Assembly: GCF_033807715.1 (NCBI RefSeq)
Contig: NC_084597.1
Location: 8,806,843-8,870,842 of the forward strand
Direction: 5' to 3'
DNA: 64,000 nucleotides
DNA from: Cololabis saira
Taxonomy: Eukaryota > Chordata > Actinopteri > Beloniformes > Belonidae
Below are positions 28,401-38,434 of the stretch, piece after piece (the first letter of the stretch is position 1; the number at the start of each line of letters is the position of its first letter). Made by a program: the position numbers and the translations under genes. The notes below the pieces were generated by a model. It ran no database searches, was not told the origin of the DNA, and was given only the letters and a program-made list of their open reading frames with translations.

Positions 28401-30891
28401 AAAGGGCTGGGGTGGAAGGTTGTAATTCTCTTTTTTTTTTGTCTGCACCATTTAACAGGGATCTTGAAAAACAAAAACATACCTGAGTAAAGAGCTCTTT
28501 CAGCAATGCATAGTGGGGCTCCTTGTCAAATTTCTGTTGGATGGAATAAACAGATAATTACTGACAATTCAGCTCAAATGACAATGGCAAACAAAACACA
28601 AGGCTAACTAAGGCTAACTATGACTAAGACCACATAGTGTGGTTCATGAGGACTTTTTATGTAAATAATTCAGCTATCTCCAATATTTGTGGGTGGGGGC
28701 AAAACATTGATAATACAATAAAGAGGTAGCAAGTTTTCATCTAATCTTCCCTGGCTTTATAGCCAGATACTACTCACAGGATCAAAAGAGAGCAGCGGTC
28801 TGGATCCTTTCAGACAGTTTCCTGTCATCTTTAGTTCTGCCAGAGTATGAACTGCAAAAAAAAGTGGACAATATGAATATGTTTCCATTGCACAATAAAT
28901 AATTAACATGTGTAATGACTGTAATGAAGATGTAACCTACTGTTCTGAACCAAAAACTTTACACTCGGTCCATGAGGGCTATTGGAGATCCTAAGACATT
29001 GTTGGGGACATTGTTCAATTAACTGCTAATTAAGTATGTTTAGAATTTCAAAAGTGCAATCTCGATTAAATCCTTACCACATGTAGAGGTCCTGCTTTTT
29101 TTTAGCCTCGAAAAAAAGGCATTTATTGCAGTTTTTGATTTCACACACCTGAAAAACAAAAGGCTTTGCTTTGAGGCATGAGATCACACACACGGCTGAT
29201 TTTTAAAAAATAAGATTGATTCTATTAAAGACTAGGCCTGTGTTGAAAAAAATCAATTCTCCGATTTTAAATCGATTCTCATATTAATTCCTAAAAATCG
29301 ATTCATATGTCTAAAGATCGATTTAAAAAAAAAAAAAAAAAGTCTCATCACTACATTACAACTTTTGGTACTTTTTTGTTTATGCCCAAAAAAGGAATAT
29401 TTTGTGGGACACGAGAATAACTGGTGCCATGTTTTTGGCTTTAAATATGTTTAAAGGTATGAAAACATTAAAGTTTTCAGTTATAATTGCATACATTATA
29501 ATTGTCGTTCTTTGCTTTATATACTGACTTGGGGTTACATTTGCATAAATGTTAAAAAACAAATTCTCATTAATGGGGAAAAAATAAAAGCGATTTCTTT
29601 CGTCCTCTGTTTCCTCCCTGGATCTGTTTGGTAATTCTGACCGACATGATGTTTCTGAAAGCAGTTCTATCAGCATTCTGGGAGCTGATTGGTCCTTAAA
29701 GCATCATTAGCTGCTAATACTTGCTGTTGAATCTCAATATAATACTAGTAGTAATATGTTGCATAACTAGACAGTCATATAATTCATGCAACAGCTGAAA
29801 AAACAGTTTTATTAACAGTAACCCAAATCAATATCGGATCGTGATAATCGATTCTGAATCTTAAGAATCGGAATCGAATCGATTCTTGATATTTGAATCG
29901 ATCCCCAGCCCTATTAAAAACTACACAACACTCACCTCATTTATGATAAACAACTTGTCCTTTCTGTCCATTTTTGTATCTGAAAATAAAATGCTCTTTT
30001 TAAATTTCTGATAAACATAATTTTGGTGACCAAGTACTGTAAAAGCATGAAACCTACCCGCTTTAGAGTGAGGCATCAAGGTCCTCAGGTCCTGCATCAA
30101 GTGTCTGGTTCTGAAATTAATTCCTCTTGAGGAGAAGATTAGAACCCTCTCCTTGTTGGTCCATTTGCCCTTAATAAGAGATATTATTTCACAATGTCAA
30201 CCTAACTCAAGGTGTTTTTGTCGTTCTTGTTTTTATAAAAACTTTAATTACATTTCAAAAAGGAGTGGTTTAGAATCAGAATCAGAATACTTTATTGTCA
30301 GTGTACCTGGGTACAGTGAGATTTGAAGCAGCATCACCTCTCCAGTGCAAGACAAATAGCAGTAGTGCAAACAATAAGAAATATAAAACAATAAGAAATA
30401 TAAGAAATATAAATAAAAGAAAAAATATAAAAAAGGTTAAGGTGCATTTGAATCGTTTTTTTTACAGATGACAGTATATACATATGTAGGAATATTGCAC
30501 GGAGTCCGGGAGAAGTATTGCACAGTGTTAGTTAGTGCTGATCTCTATAAGTCTATAAGTTACAGAATTTCCACTATTTCTTCACCATGTTGGACAAAAC
30601 ATTAAATAGCTCACTTTGTTTTGAGCAGCTATCAGGATTTTGCAGCTTTAGTAAAATAATTAACTAAATTAAAACCAAGTCCATGTGTGCAGTGGCGAGC
30701 AGGCTGGAGCTAACTTGATCATAACAAACTCGTGTACTCACCTGTGAAACTGGTGGCGGGACTGCAACCTCATTTTTCACCCCCTGTTCGGCTACAACTG
30801 GTATTTCACTTTGGTCTGCAACAAATTTGGCCTTTTTTTGGTTTTTTCCAGCTGAGCTGCGTCCTCCACGTTTTCTCTTCTGGGCGGCCAT
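25410..30891 (-). CDS. BRIX1: BRIX1 ribosome biogenesis protein (Brix domain)
   Basis: There are ten coding exons on the minus strand: 30891-30742, 30169-30058, 29979-29936, 29148-29078, 28990-28941, 28851-28778, 28533-28483, 27236-27135, 26985-26857 and 25658-25410. They total 1032 nt, giving 343 aa (human 353), with every junction GT-AG and in frame. Key stretches are KERVLIFSSRGINFRTRHLM (exon 2), CEIKNCNKCLFFEAKKKQDL (exon 4), ISNSPHGPSVKFLVQN (exon 5), TPRYHPKSQPFVDHVFTFTI (exon 8) and EIGPRFVLNPIKIFQGSFGG (exon 9). The Brix domain spans residues about 51-245. BRIX1 is a nucleolar factor needed for assembly of the 60S subunit and pre-rRNA processing. The N-terminus is basic (KRKRGGR), and the C-terminus is highly charged with TADVFVTPAEEK as in the family. 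Transposons sit in introns 3, 7 and 9. No ATG in frame precedes 30891 without a stop. Confidence 0.98.
25770..26627. mobile_element. non-autonomous hAT-like element (family B, copy 2), TSD GTCTAAGG
   Basis: Same ends as 19266-20092 (CAGGGGTGTCAAACTC / GTTTGACACCCCTG), flanked by perfect GTCTAAGG at 25762-25769 and 26628-26635. It lies in the last BRIX1 intron. Confidence 0.95.
27563..28330. mobile_element. non-autonomous hAT-like element (family D, copy 1), TSD GCATTAAC
   Basis: The ends TAGGGGTGGGCAAAAATATC and GGGTATTGGG-complement (ATACCCACCCCTA) are flanked by perfect GCATTAAC (27555-27562 and 28331-28338). Both subterminal regions are full of ATCGATAT / GATATCGC motifs. It lies in BRIX1 intron 7. 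The second copy is 47359-48162. Confidence 0.95.
29233..29913. mobile_element. non-autonomous hAT-like element (family E, copy 1)
   Basis: The ends TAGGCCTGTGTTGAAAAAAA and GATCCCCAGCCCTA are flanked by TTAAAGAC / TTAAAAAC (29225-29232 and 29914-29921, 7 of 8 matching). Repeated AATCGATT motifs lie inside the ends. It lies in BRIX1 intron 3. The pre-insertion sequence is mirrored at 7059-7147. The second copy is 53667-54215. Confidence 0.9.
30270..30540 (-). mobile_element. LINE 3-prime end, reverse orientation
   Basis: AGAATCAGAATCAGAATACT followed by TTATTGTCAGTGTACCTGGG is the reversed tail of a common fish LINE. It continues with GTAGTGCAAACAATAAGAAA and ends near GTATTGCACAGTGTTAG. It lies in BRIX1 intron 1. 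Confidence 0.55.
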
Positions 30892-30975
30892 GCTTGTAAT
30901 GTTCACGGGAACCAAGTCTCGCGTGACTACAGATGTTCGACTCAAACGAGCAGGTATGATGACCCCTAGTGGCGC
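30892..30975 (-). promoter_or_regulatory. BRIX1: BRIX1 promoter / 5-prime UTR with CGCGAGACTTGG motif
   Basis: Upstream of the start codon, the minus strand carries TCACGCGAGACTTGG (30926-30912), 21 nt before the ATG. Its last 12 bases are identical to the DNAJC21 promoter motif at 38922-38936. The core resembles the TCTCGCGAGA element known to drive TATA-less housekeeping promoters (bound by BANP, and reported for ZBTB33). A CpG-rich patch ends near 30990, where AT-rich repeats begin. Confidence 0.6.
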
Positions 30976-31439
30976 GGATGTCGTACTGCCGCATACACCC
31001 AGTAGTAATAGTAATTTGTTGTCTGAAAAATGGTTCGAATGTTATTTTATTGTCTGAAAAATGGTTCCAATATTATTTTATTGTCTGAAAAATGGTTCGA
31101 AATATGACTTTTTAAAATCTTCCACATGAAATAGCAATTTCAAATAAAGGCTTTTTATATTTGAAGAAGAGTGCCTTGGATTTTTCTTATTTTTTGACAT
31201 CCCTTTTCTCACCAAAGAGCACCTTCGTCACATGACTTAGATTAACCTTCTGAGCACTCTGAGCTTTCTTTTTTTTTTGTTATTTTGCTACTTGAAAATT
31301 TTAAAATATGCTTTGTTGATGAGAAAATATGTTTCTCTATTTTTATTATTTATTATTATTATTTTTATTATTATTTATATTGTTTTTCGGCACTACCTTG
31401 TTCTCGATAGCTGATATAACATGAATTACTCCTAAATTG

Positions 31440-31850
31440 CATCGTTCCCATCCTCTATTTCTAAAGATAATGTAACTTTTGGTATGATCTTGAAAAACAA
31501 AAATGATGAACTCTGTTGCAATGTAATCCTCTGCTTGGCAAAATGTTTTATCCACAAGAATAGGATACTAAAATCATCCCCTAAATTTTGTGTATTTATG
31601 AACGAATTTAAAATGTATTTGAAATCTCTAAAACTTATAACAACAATTAAGGCACGAAATTTATATGATCTCTTAAAGAATTTTCCCTACTGAATTGAAT
31701 AAAATCAGTCTGAATTCCCCCTTATAAAAGCTGCCTTTTTCCTTACTAGTTTAATTACTTTACTAATTTAATTACTTATTTATATAAGTTCCTTTTATTC
31801 CATTATGTCTGTTTATTATTTATTTTTTTCAGTCTGTTGCACTTTATGTT
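31440..31850 (+). mobile_element. L1-like LINE 3-prime end
   Basis: Positions 31484-31690 encode NVILCLAKCFIHKNRILKSS and then FMNEFKMYLKSLKLITTIKA followed by a stop. This is the same C-terminal layout as the L1 fragments at 14440 and 35170. The region continues to about 31850 as an AT-rich 3-prime UTR. Confidence 0.7.
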
Positions 31851-32056
31851 AAAGCCTTTTAAAATATCTCACATTAGGGTCAGTTTTATGTTCCCTTGCT
31901 ACTCTTTCTGGATTTCTAATGCTGTATTATTCGTCATGCTCAATTCACTCAGCTGTTGTAGTCTTTTCTATTAATAACGTCATGCTATTATATGTACTAC
32001 ATTTGTTTAATTGTTGTTTATTATTACTGTTGTAATTGCACATGTACATTACTACT

Positions 32057-32296
32057 ATGAAAATAAGTCAATTTACTTGTATTAGTTTACAGTGCAGTCT
32101 TGCCACATCCAATATGGCGGCGACGTTGACGTATCGCAACAGCGGGCAAGAACATTCGATGCGGCGTCTACGTATTTCTATGCATATAAACGTATCCGCC
32201 CCATCGAGCGCTGCTGCGATACGTCAACGTCGCCGCCATATTGGATGTGGCAAGACTGCGCTGTAAACTAATACAAGTAAATTGACTTATTTTCAT
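32057..32296. repeat. 240-bp palindromic foldback element
   Basis: The first about 80 nt (from ATGAAAATAAGTCAATTTAC) are an almost perfect reverse complement of the last about 80 nt. The central part also pairs, with a small asymmetric loop (GGGCAAGAACAT). Each arm contains CCAATATGGCGGC, matching the YY1-type motif AANATGGCGGC. It could fold into a cruciform. A related partial copy lies at 32699-32895 in the opposite sense. Confidence 0.9.
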
Positions 32297-32384
32297 AAAG
32301 CGCCTTTCTACAAAGAAATGTACGTTTTACGTCTCATTTATTCATTCACACACGCACTAATATACTTGGGAAACAACATAGGGG

Positions 32385-32615
32385 AAGGTGGCTCAGTTGG
32401 TAGAACGTTCGCCCATGAACCTGGTGGTTCAGTGGTTCGAACTAGGGTTCGAACCACTGAACCACTGAATCCCCCGGTTGCTCCCGGTTGTATGGCAGCT
32501 CCGCCGACAGCCGATGTGTGAATATCTGTGTGTGCGTGTGTGGGTGAATGTCTACAGTGTAAAGCGCTTTGGGGCTGTAGGAGTACAGCTGAAAAGCCAT
32601 TTACCATCTATAGCT
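32385..32615 (+). mobile_element. tRNA-derived SINE with a hairpin at its B box
   Basis: The A-box-like GTGGCTCAGTTGGTAGAACG starts at about 32387. The B-box-like GGTTCGAA follows. The body contains GCTCCCGGTTGTATGGCAGC and TAAAGCGCTTTGGGGCTG, then GAAAAGCCATTTACCATC, the standard 3-prime end of a fish tRNA SINE. At 32426-32463 a perfect 16-bp inverted repeat (GGTTCAGTGGTTCGAA, 6-nt loop) duplicates the B-box region head to head. It lies in the spacer between the two arms of a larger inverted repeat. Confidence 0.8.
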
Positions 32616-32698
32616 GATATAACATGAATTACTCCTATGTGGGATCAATTTCTTATTTTTGCCGTCTGAGAAAATTAAATATATATCGTGCCTAACTG

Positions 32699-32895
32699 TA
32701 CTCCCAAGTATATTAGTGTGTGAATGAATAAATGAGACGTAAAATGTAAATTTCTTTGTAGAAAGGCGCTTTATGAAAATAAAGTCCATTTACTTGTATT
32801 AGTTTACAGCGCAGTCTTGCCACATCCAACATGGTGGGGACGTATCGGAGCAGCGGGCAAAACACCTCGATGTGGTGTCTACGTATATAATGTCT
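32699..32895. repeat. second arm of a larger inverted repeat (matches 32238-32371)
   Basis: CTCCCAAGTATATTAGTGTG through GACGTAAAATGTAAATTTCT and GAAAGGCGCTTTATGAAAAT is the reverse complement of 32238-32371. It then continues as a third copy of the foldback arm to about 32895. The intervening sequence (32372-32698) holds the SINE. Confidence 0.8.
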
Positions 32896-32899
32896 ATGA

Positions 32900-33365
32900 G
32901 TAGTAATGACAAAAAAAAAACTGGATCTCTATCATTTAGTAAATAATTTGATCATTCTTACAAAATACTATATTCACAAGTGTCGCTATGCTGAATCCCC
33001 CCCTTCATGGACTGCTCTTAAAAATGAAATCTTATTTCAACAGTGTTCTCATTTTTCATTAATTCTTTATTTATTTTTCTTCCTTTCCTTTCATGCAATC
33101 TCAATTTAGTAGGAGGCGTGATTGTTCTCTCAATCTGATGTACTTATGTTTACATCTGAGTTTGTCATTGTTCTTGTTAAATAAAGTTTTAATAAAAGAA
33201 AATCTGAGTTTTTCATTGTTCTTGTTAAATACTCTTTTTTCCCCAAATATCTGAGTTTATCATTGGTCTTGTTAAATAAAGGTTTGTCATTGGTCTTGTT
33301 AAATAAAGTAAAAAAAAAAAGAAAATATGAGTTTGTCATTGTTCTTGTTAAATAAAGTTTAGAAA
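32900..33365 (+). mobile_element. L1-like LINE 3-prime end with tandemly repeated terminus
   Basis: Positions 32920-33107 encode LVNNLIILTKYYIHKCRYAE and the following WTALKNEILFQ, the L1 ORF2 C-terminus, with a stop at 33107-33109. The 3-prime terminus GTTCTTGTTAAATAAAG is then repeated about five times (33155-33360), each with its own AATAAA or a variant. Confidence 0.75.
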
Positions 33366-33369
33366 AAGC

Positions 33370-33636
33370 ATCTCTTTTTTATAAATCTTTATTGACTAAG
33401 ATCACAACAGTATAAAGATCACAACGAACAGAGAACAGAAGAGCCAGGGGTACAGTGTATTATATAAAAACTTTGTAGAGGATGCAAATATTCACAGTCT
33501 TAATAGCCTTTTGATTAGAAGAATCAATAATTGATTTAAAATAAATTTCCATTTCCTTCTGAAACACAACAAAACAAGGTTTTTTGATAATGAATTTACT
33601 TTTATGTATAACATTTTTTGCCAAATTCTTTGTTAA
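33370..33636 (-). mobile_element. L1-like LINE 3-prime end, reverse orientation
   Basis: The minus strand at 33630-33463 encodes LAKNVIHKSKFIIKKPCFVV and SSNQKAIKTVNICILYKVFI plus a stop. The 3-prime UTR ends at about 33370 (reversed AATAAAGATTTATAAAAAAG). It is tail-to-tail with the preceding L1 end. Confidence 0.8.
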
Positions 33637-33970
33637 ATCGACGTAGGGTACGCCGTAGGCCCTGCGTTGGTTGGAGCGGAACGCAACCATAAATCAGCCT
33701 TTATTCTGGCGAGATCTGAAAAAACTTTGCAACAGCGAGCAAGCGAGTGATTATGTACATTCACTGAGTGCATATTATGAAAGTAAAATATTTATTTCTC
33801 GCTAGAAATGTAATCAAAACGCATTTTTATGCAGAAACTAACTCAAAATATGTATTTGTTTCACTAAAAAATGAGAAATGTCCGCCATGTTTTTTGGTGT
33901 CACGGCCAGAAACTTGAAAGTTACGTGACCTGGACGTAAAACGAATAGGCAGAAAAAAATGTAACAATTC
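33637..33970 (+). mobile_element. foldback-type DNA element (family F, copy 1)
   Basis: It begins with TCGACGTAGGGTACGCCGTA and CCATAAATCAGCCTTTATTC. It runs through ATGTACATTCACTGAGTG and CGCATTTTTATGCAGAAACT to TCCGCCATGTTTTTTGG. The same sequence in the same order occurs at 52070-52320, and in reverse at 46555-46760. Confidence 0.7.
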
Positions 33971-34084
33971 AAGGGCTATTATTGTAACCCCTCTACATTT
34001 TTGCACTTTGGACCAACGTAGGCAGGGTACGTTTTTATGTGAGACTGGGTTGGCACTTAATATGAGTAGCCCTGAGCATCCTGT

Positions 34085-34375
34085 ATCAATACTTGGCTGA
34101 TGCCGTTAGGTCTCAGGGAGGCAGGGTGACAACCCATTTATGAATGCGCGACCTCCAACGAAATATGCAGCTTCGCCCTCCTTTCTAGCCTTCTCAATCA
34201 GCGGCCACGGGTTGTTCCTGCGTTGCCTGTCCTCTTTGGAGAGATCCTCTGCAGATTTCAGTCCGTTGTCCCGCAGGAAGCGGGACGTCTTTGCAACTCT
34301 CCATACGGCGTCCCTACAGACTCTGGACGAGAACTGAAGGATTATTCCTCTGGGCTTGGGGTCATTCTTGAATGT
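34085..34375 (-). mobile_element. L1-like ORF1 C-terminal domain fragment
   Basis: The minus strand encodes PRGIILQFSSRVCRDAVWRV then DLSKEDRQRRNNPWPLIEKA and YFVGGRAFINGL, ending in a stop at 34106-34108. This is the conserved C-terminal part of ORF1 (RNA-binding protein) of fish L1-type elements. The upstream part is replaced by an unrelated LINE. Confidence 0.75.
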
Positions 34376-34890
34376 ACTAAAAGATGAGTTATTACAACAG
34401 AATTGGGATCCAATATATAATGAAAATGATACTAACATAGCATATGATACATTTTTAAGTGTATTTAAAATACTGTATGATAAAAATTGTCCAATTAAAG
34501 ATAAGATAAGATAAGATAAACCTTTAATAGTCCCACAGAGGGGAAATTTGCGAAAAACAGTATATAAACAGTATATAACTCATAAATATAAGGATAATCA
34601 ATGGATGTCAAAAGGATTGCAGAATGCGTGCAAAAAGAAAAATACTTTATATAAAGAATTCATTAAGCATAGAAACAAAGAATATAACAATATTATAATA
34701 ACTTATTAGATAATAACAAGAATAATATAAAAGGTATTTGGAATATTCTTAATAGTATAATTAGAAATAAAACTAGACATACGAACTATCCACAATATGT
34801 TATAGAAAATGATACAATTATAAACAATATGAATGAAGTAGCTAATAGACTAAATGATTATTTTGTAAATATTGGAAAATATTTGTAAAT
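34376..34890 (+). mobile_element. LINE fragment (linker between endonuclease and RT) with short insert
   Basis: It encodes NWDPIYNENDTNIAYDTFLS on one side and DNQWMSKGLQNACKKKNTLY, then WNILNSIIRN and NNMNEVANRLNDYFVNIGKY, on the other. These match the linker region of L2/CR1/Rex-type LINEs. A stretch at 34497-34580 (GATAAGATAAGATAAACCTT plus a LINE tail) interrupts it. Frameshifts are present. Confidence 0.65.
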
Positions 34891-34919
34891 AAGCAAAATA
34901 ACTAAATTTTTAAAACATA

Positions 34920-35505
34920 AATGATGTATGCCCATCCAGTGATTTGTTGCGACAGCGATTTGGTATTGAAACTAATAACTGTGTATTTCGTGATGAATGT
35001 GAAACCACTGATCATTTATTTTTTGATTGTACGGTATATATTCTAATATCCTTTGGCAGGATATACATGACTGGCTTCACCCAAAGGTTTTTGATCTGCA
35101 GTACTTCTCACGAAAAGCTATTATTTTTGGACTTTCAATGGACAATACCAATGATGACTTTCTTATTAATAATATCATAATTCTGTGTAAATTCCATATC
35201 CACAAATCCAAGTATATGAAAGTTAAACCTCGATTGTGTTTATATAACGAATTCCTTCACTTTTCTAAAGCCCTTAAACTCATGACAAAAAGAAATGTAA
35301 TACAACTTTTGAACATAATTGTTGAATATAATTTATTGGATAAGCCCTAGCCCCTTTCATTATTTTCCTTTTCAATTTATTTATTTTATTTTCCTTCTGT
35401 TTTCTCTCAATGCGCCTGTTCCTTGAAGCATTTTGATAAAGTTTGATGCCTTGTTGTTTGTAAATAAAGATATTTTCAAAAAAAAAAAAAAAAAAAAAAT
35501 AACGT
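34920..35505 (+). mobile_element. L1-like LINE 3-prime end with poly(A) tail
   Basis: Two overlapping frames encode LRQRFGIETNNCVFRDECET, TDHLFFDCTV and YSNILWQDIHDWLHPKVFDL, then INNIIILCKFHIHKSKYMKV. A stop at 35348 is followed by a 3-prime UTR ending in AATAAAGATATTTTC and a run of about 22 A (35479-35500). A single frameshift near 35030 breaks the frame. A second copy of the same 3-prime end is at 36480-36560. Confidence 0.85.
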
Positions 35506-35916
35506 TAGCATTAGTTTCGTTCAGCATGATGTTGGGACCCTCGAAGGCTCGGTTTCTGTCCCTTTTGGCATAGGCTACATACGGTCCTTTTTGTGTTCGC
35601 TGTGTTAATGTTTTCAGGAAAGGACGAACTGAGCCAGGAAAAAGTTGAAACTTCACTTTTCTAAACGTAACTTTGCAGCGTCTGGGTGAAAGCGTCTGCT
35701 CACTCGGCCATCTCGGCACACCCCCTTAAAAAACACAAAAGCACCTCTTGCTTTGGTTCTACCAAAACGTGACATTCAAGGTGGATATAATCTATTTAAG
35801 CACCTAATTCAAAAAAAAAAAAAAAAAAATGCAATTCCTCCTGAGGCTGCTGGACAGTTCTGTGGGGTGGTGGCAGTAAAGAATACTGTTTAAAACAGTA
35901 AATAATAATAATAATC

Positions 35917-35924
<8 letters not shown>

Positions 35925-35963
<39 letters not shown>
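35925..35963. repeat. (TTA)n microsatellite
   Basis: About 13 TTA units. Another (TTA)n tract lies at 36196-36270. Confidence 0.95.
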
Positions 35964-35965
<2 letters not shown>

Positions 35966-36196
35966 ATCAGAAAAGGGGTTTATTACCAAGTTTTCACACG
36001 AGGAATTTGTTATGGTGATTGGTGCAACACAATACAATTATAAAAACAAATATCTAAGAGATAAAATAAAATGTTTAAACAATAAAAAGTATAAACAATA
36101 AAATAAAATGTAGACCAGAAATGTACAAAATTAGGTTTATAAAGTGCTGGATATGAGTCTGTGCAAGTTACAGGGTTGGACAAAAGAAAAAAAAAA

Positions 36197-36268
<72 letters not shown>

Positions 36269-36299
36269 CATCACCATTATAACACCATTATTATCACCT

Positions 36300-36790
36300 T
36301 TTTCACCTCCACCGTTGTTTTTTATTTTTTATTTATTTATTTTTTATTGAACACTTGAAGGTTGTACAAATCCTTGAGGCATATAAAACATATATAACAG
36401 CACCAACACATTCTGCATCACTGACTGTAAGAGTGTAACAGTAAATTTAACAGATAAGTTGTAAAGCAAGGGCATAATAAACAAACCTGTTCCTTGAAGC
36501 ATTTTGATAAAGTTTGATGCCTTGTTGTTTGTATACAAAGATATTTTACATAAAAAAAAAATAAGTACACAAACAAATTCTGTGTCAAAGGTTAAAAAAA
36601 AAGTTTAAAAAAAACAACTAAATGCAAAATAAATACAATTATAATAATAAAATATGAGAAAACGGTGAGAAGCAGGGGTATTAGTCATTTTCAAATATCT
36701 TAAGAATATATAGGCATTAAGGGTATTTAAGAGCTTATTAAAATGAAGGTATAAATAAAGGTATTTAATAAATGTGGCAAATGAGCACAT
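36300..36790. mobile_element. L1-like 3-prime end pieces, both orientations
   Basis: AACCTGTTCCTTGAAGCATT through GATGCCTTGTTGTTTG and TACAAAGATATTTTAC (36483-36556) repeats the terminus of the 34920-35505 element. Just before it, 36340-36470 resembles a reversed LINE 3-prime UTR (TTTTTTATTGAACACTTG). Confidence 0.5.
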
Positions 36791-36799
36791 GTTGTTGAT

Positions 36800-37510
36800 G
36801 ATTGTTATTCTGTCATTGTTGTTTATTGTAAGTGAAACAAGGTGAATTGAGTACTTTTATATTGTTTAAGTTACAGGCTAACTCCGTCATCGTGTAAAGC
36901 TAAGCCAAATGCACCGCGGTTGAATTGGTTTGATATTGGATATTGGATATTATGAATTCAACACCCATAAAACTTGTGATACATACCACTGATTTTGGTC
37001 ATATTGCTTGTGATGTGTTCATGGTCATCTAGACTATATATCACAAGAGAGTAATTATTATAAAATCATATTATGGGCTGATTTAATGAGGTTTAATGAA
37101 TTCAACACCCATAAAACTTGTGATACATAACACCGATTGTTTTCATTAAACCTCATCACATCTATGAAAAAAATATTTTCGCCTTAATTGTCATACTGCT
37201 TTGAAATAAATAAAAAAAGAAATACAAAATAAAAGTTATAGCAGTGCATGGGCAATAAGATTAGTCTACATCAGATCAAACTACTAGGCTGGGCATACTA
37301 AAGCTGAAAACATACTGCACAATATTAATTGTCTTAAATATGAAACCAGATGAATCTTATCTTTAATGATCTGTATTCATGAGTCCAAACAAATGTCGTG
37401 TCATCACACTTTTTTTCTCTCTCTCTCACTGCATTCCTGCAGTCTACTTGCTGCTGCTGGCTCCTGAAACTTGGCATCCTTTTTCCTTCACAATCGCATC
37501 GATTTTAGGT
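36800..37510. other. intergenic, nothing recognised
   Basis: AT-rich sequence with two near-identical stretches AATTCAACACCCATAAAACT (36954 and 37097). These suggest an old inverted or direct repeat, but no termini or coding sequence were identified. Confidence 0.4.
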
Positions 37511-37519
37511 GTCAAATCC

Positions 37520-37760
37520 TGAGTAGCAGCACATTTAGTGTTTATTTGTTAACCTTGAGCGCTGCTTTGTTTTATTATTGTTCATTACGGAGAACACCTG
37601 TTCACAAAGATAAGTAGTCCCAAACATAGATAGAACCTTTGCAGCCATGGCTGTTAATTTGGGGTAACCTGCCAGGAGATATTGATAAAACCCAGAACAC
37701 AGAAATTGTGTGATCCTGTTGACACAGACAGACACACACAGAGGTGAAAGCATTTCCTTC
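37520..37760 (-). mobile_element. hAT transposase C-terminal (dimerisation) remnant
   Basis: The minus strand encodes VLSMFGTTYLCEQVFSVMNN and NKTKQRSRLTNKH, matching the hATC dimerisation block (fgs.y.CE..FS.m...Ks..R..L...h). Upstream coding is lost. Reading just past the stop continues with L..LLRI, as in complete transposases, so the stop is an inactivating change. Confidence 0.75.
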
Positions 37761-37794
37761 CACCCCTGCAGGAATTGCTGAGGTATAAATGATG

Positions 37795-38040
37795 ATAATG
37801 CAACACTTTTCTCACAATATGAGCCATTATTACATTATGAGCTGTTATCACATTATGAGCGGCGCCAGTAAGGCTCATAATGTAATAAGTTATTACATTA
37901 TGCGCAAAGCCGTTATTACGTTATGCACTCGTGATTTTATTACATTATGAGCCGATTATTACATTATGAACTTTTATTACATTTAAGTTATTACATTATG
38001 AGCTGTTATTACATTATGACAACGTCAGTGTGGTATGGTA
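37795..38040. repeat. cluster of TTATTACATTATGA motifs in both orientations
   Basis: About ten copies of TTATTACATTATGAGC or close variants occur at irregular spacing, including an inverted one (GCTCATAATGTAATAA at 37875). They lie next to the hAT transposase remnant. This looks like a set of subterminal transposase-binding repeats rather than a regular minisatellite. Confidence 0.7.
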
Positions 38041-38099
38041 GGCCAGCATGAATGTCATTATCACTGAGAAATGTGTCAAACTGACGGTGATTAATATTC

Positions 38100-38434
38100 A
38101 GCCGAAGGTCAATACTTCATATCATTATTCTGGAAGTCGAGTTGACGTGGTTAAATTAACCCGATTGAGGCTGGGGCACTGTGGGCTACATCAGAACTTA
38201 TTAGTAGTAGGGAAACATCCAAGTGGGTTGTGTGAGTCTGGGAAGCTGGAAACAGTTCAACATGTTCTGATGGAGTGTAGAAAGTATTCTGCAGAAAGGA
38301 GTATTTTATATAGAACCCTGTTAGATCTAGGTATATCTTGTTTTTCTGTTAGAATATTACTTGGCCAACATGAGGACCACCAACTGATAGCAAGGACATC
38401 TTCTGCATGCCACTGGGCTTTACTCGAGAATATA
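38100..38434 (+). mobile_element. I/jockey-like LINE C-terminus
   Basis: It encodes KLTRLRLGHCGLHQNLLVVG, then HPSGLCESGKLETVQHVLME and CRKYSAER. This is the Cys/His region that follows RNase H in the same LINE family as 11980-12590. It is cut by a MITE at 38435. Confidence 0.7.

Noticed and set aside
30664..30945. BRIX1 start upstream of MAAQKRKR
   Set aside because: The upstream in-frame codon is TTG, not ATG. The family N-terminus begins at 30891.
32387..32470. functional tRNA gene
   Set aside because: The B-box region is an inverted duplication and the sequence continues into a SINE 3-prime end.
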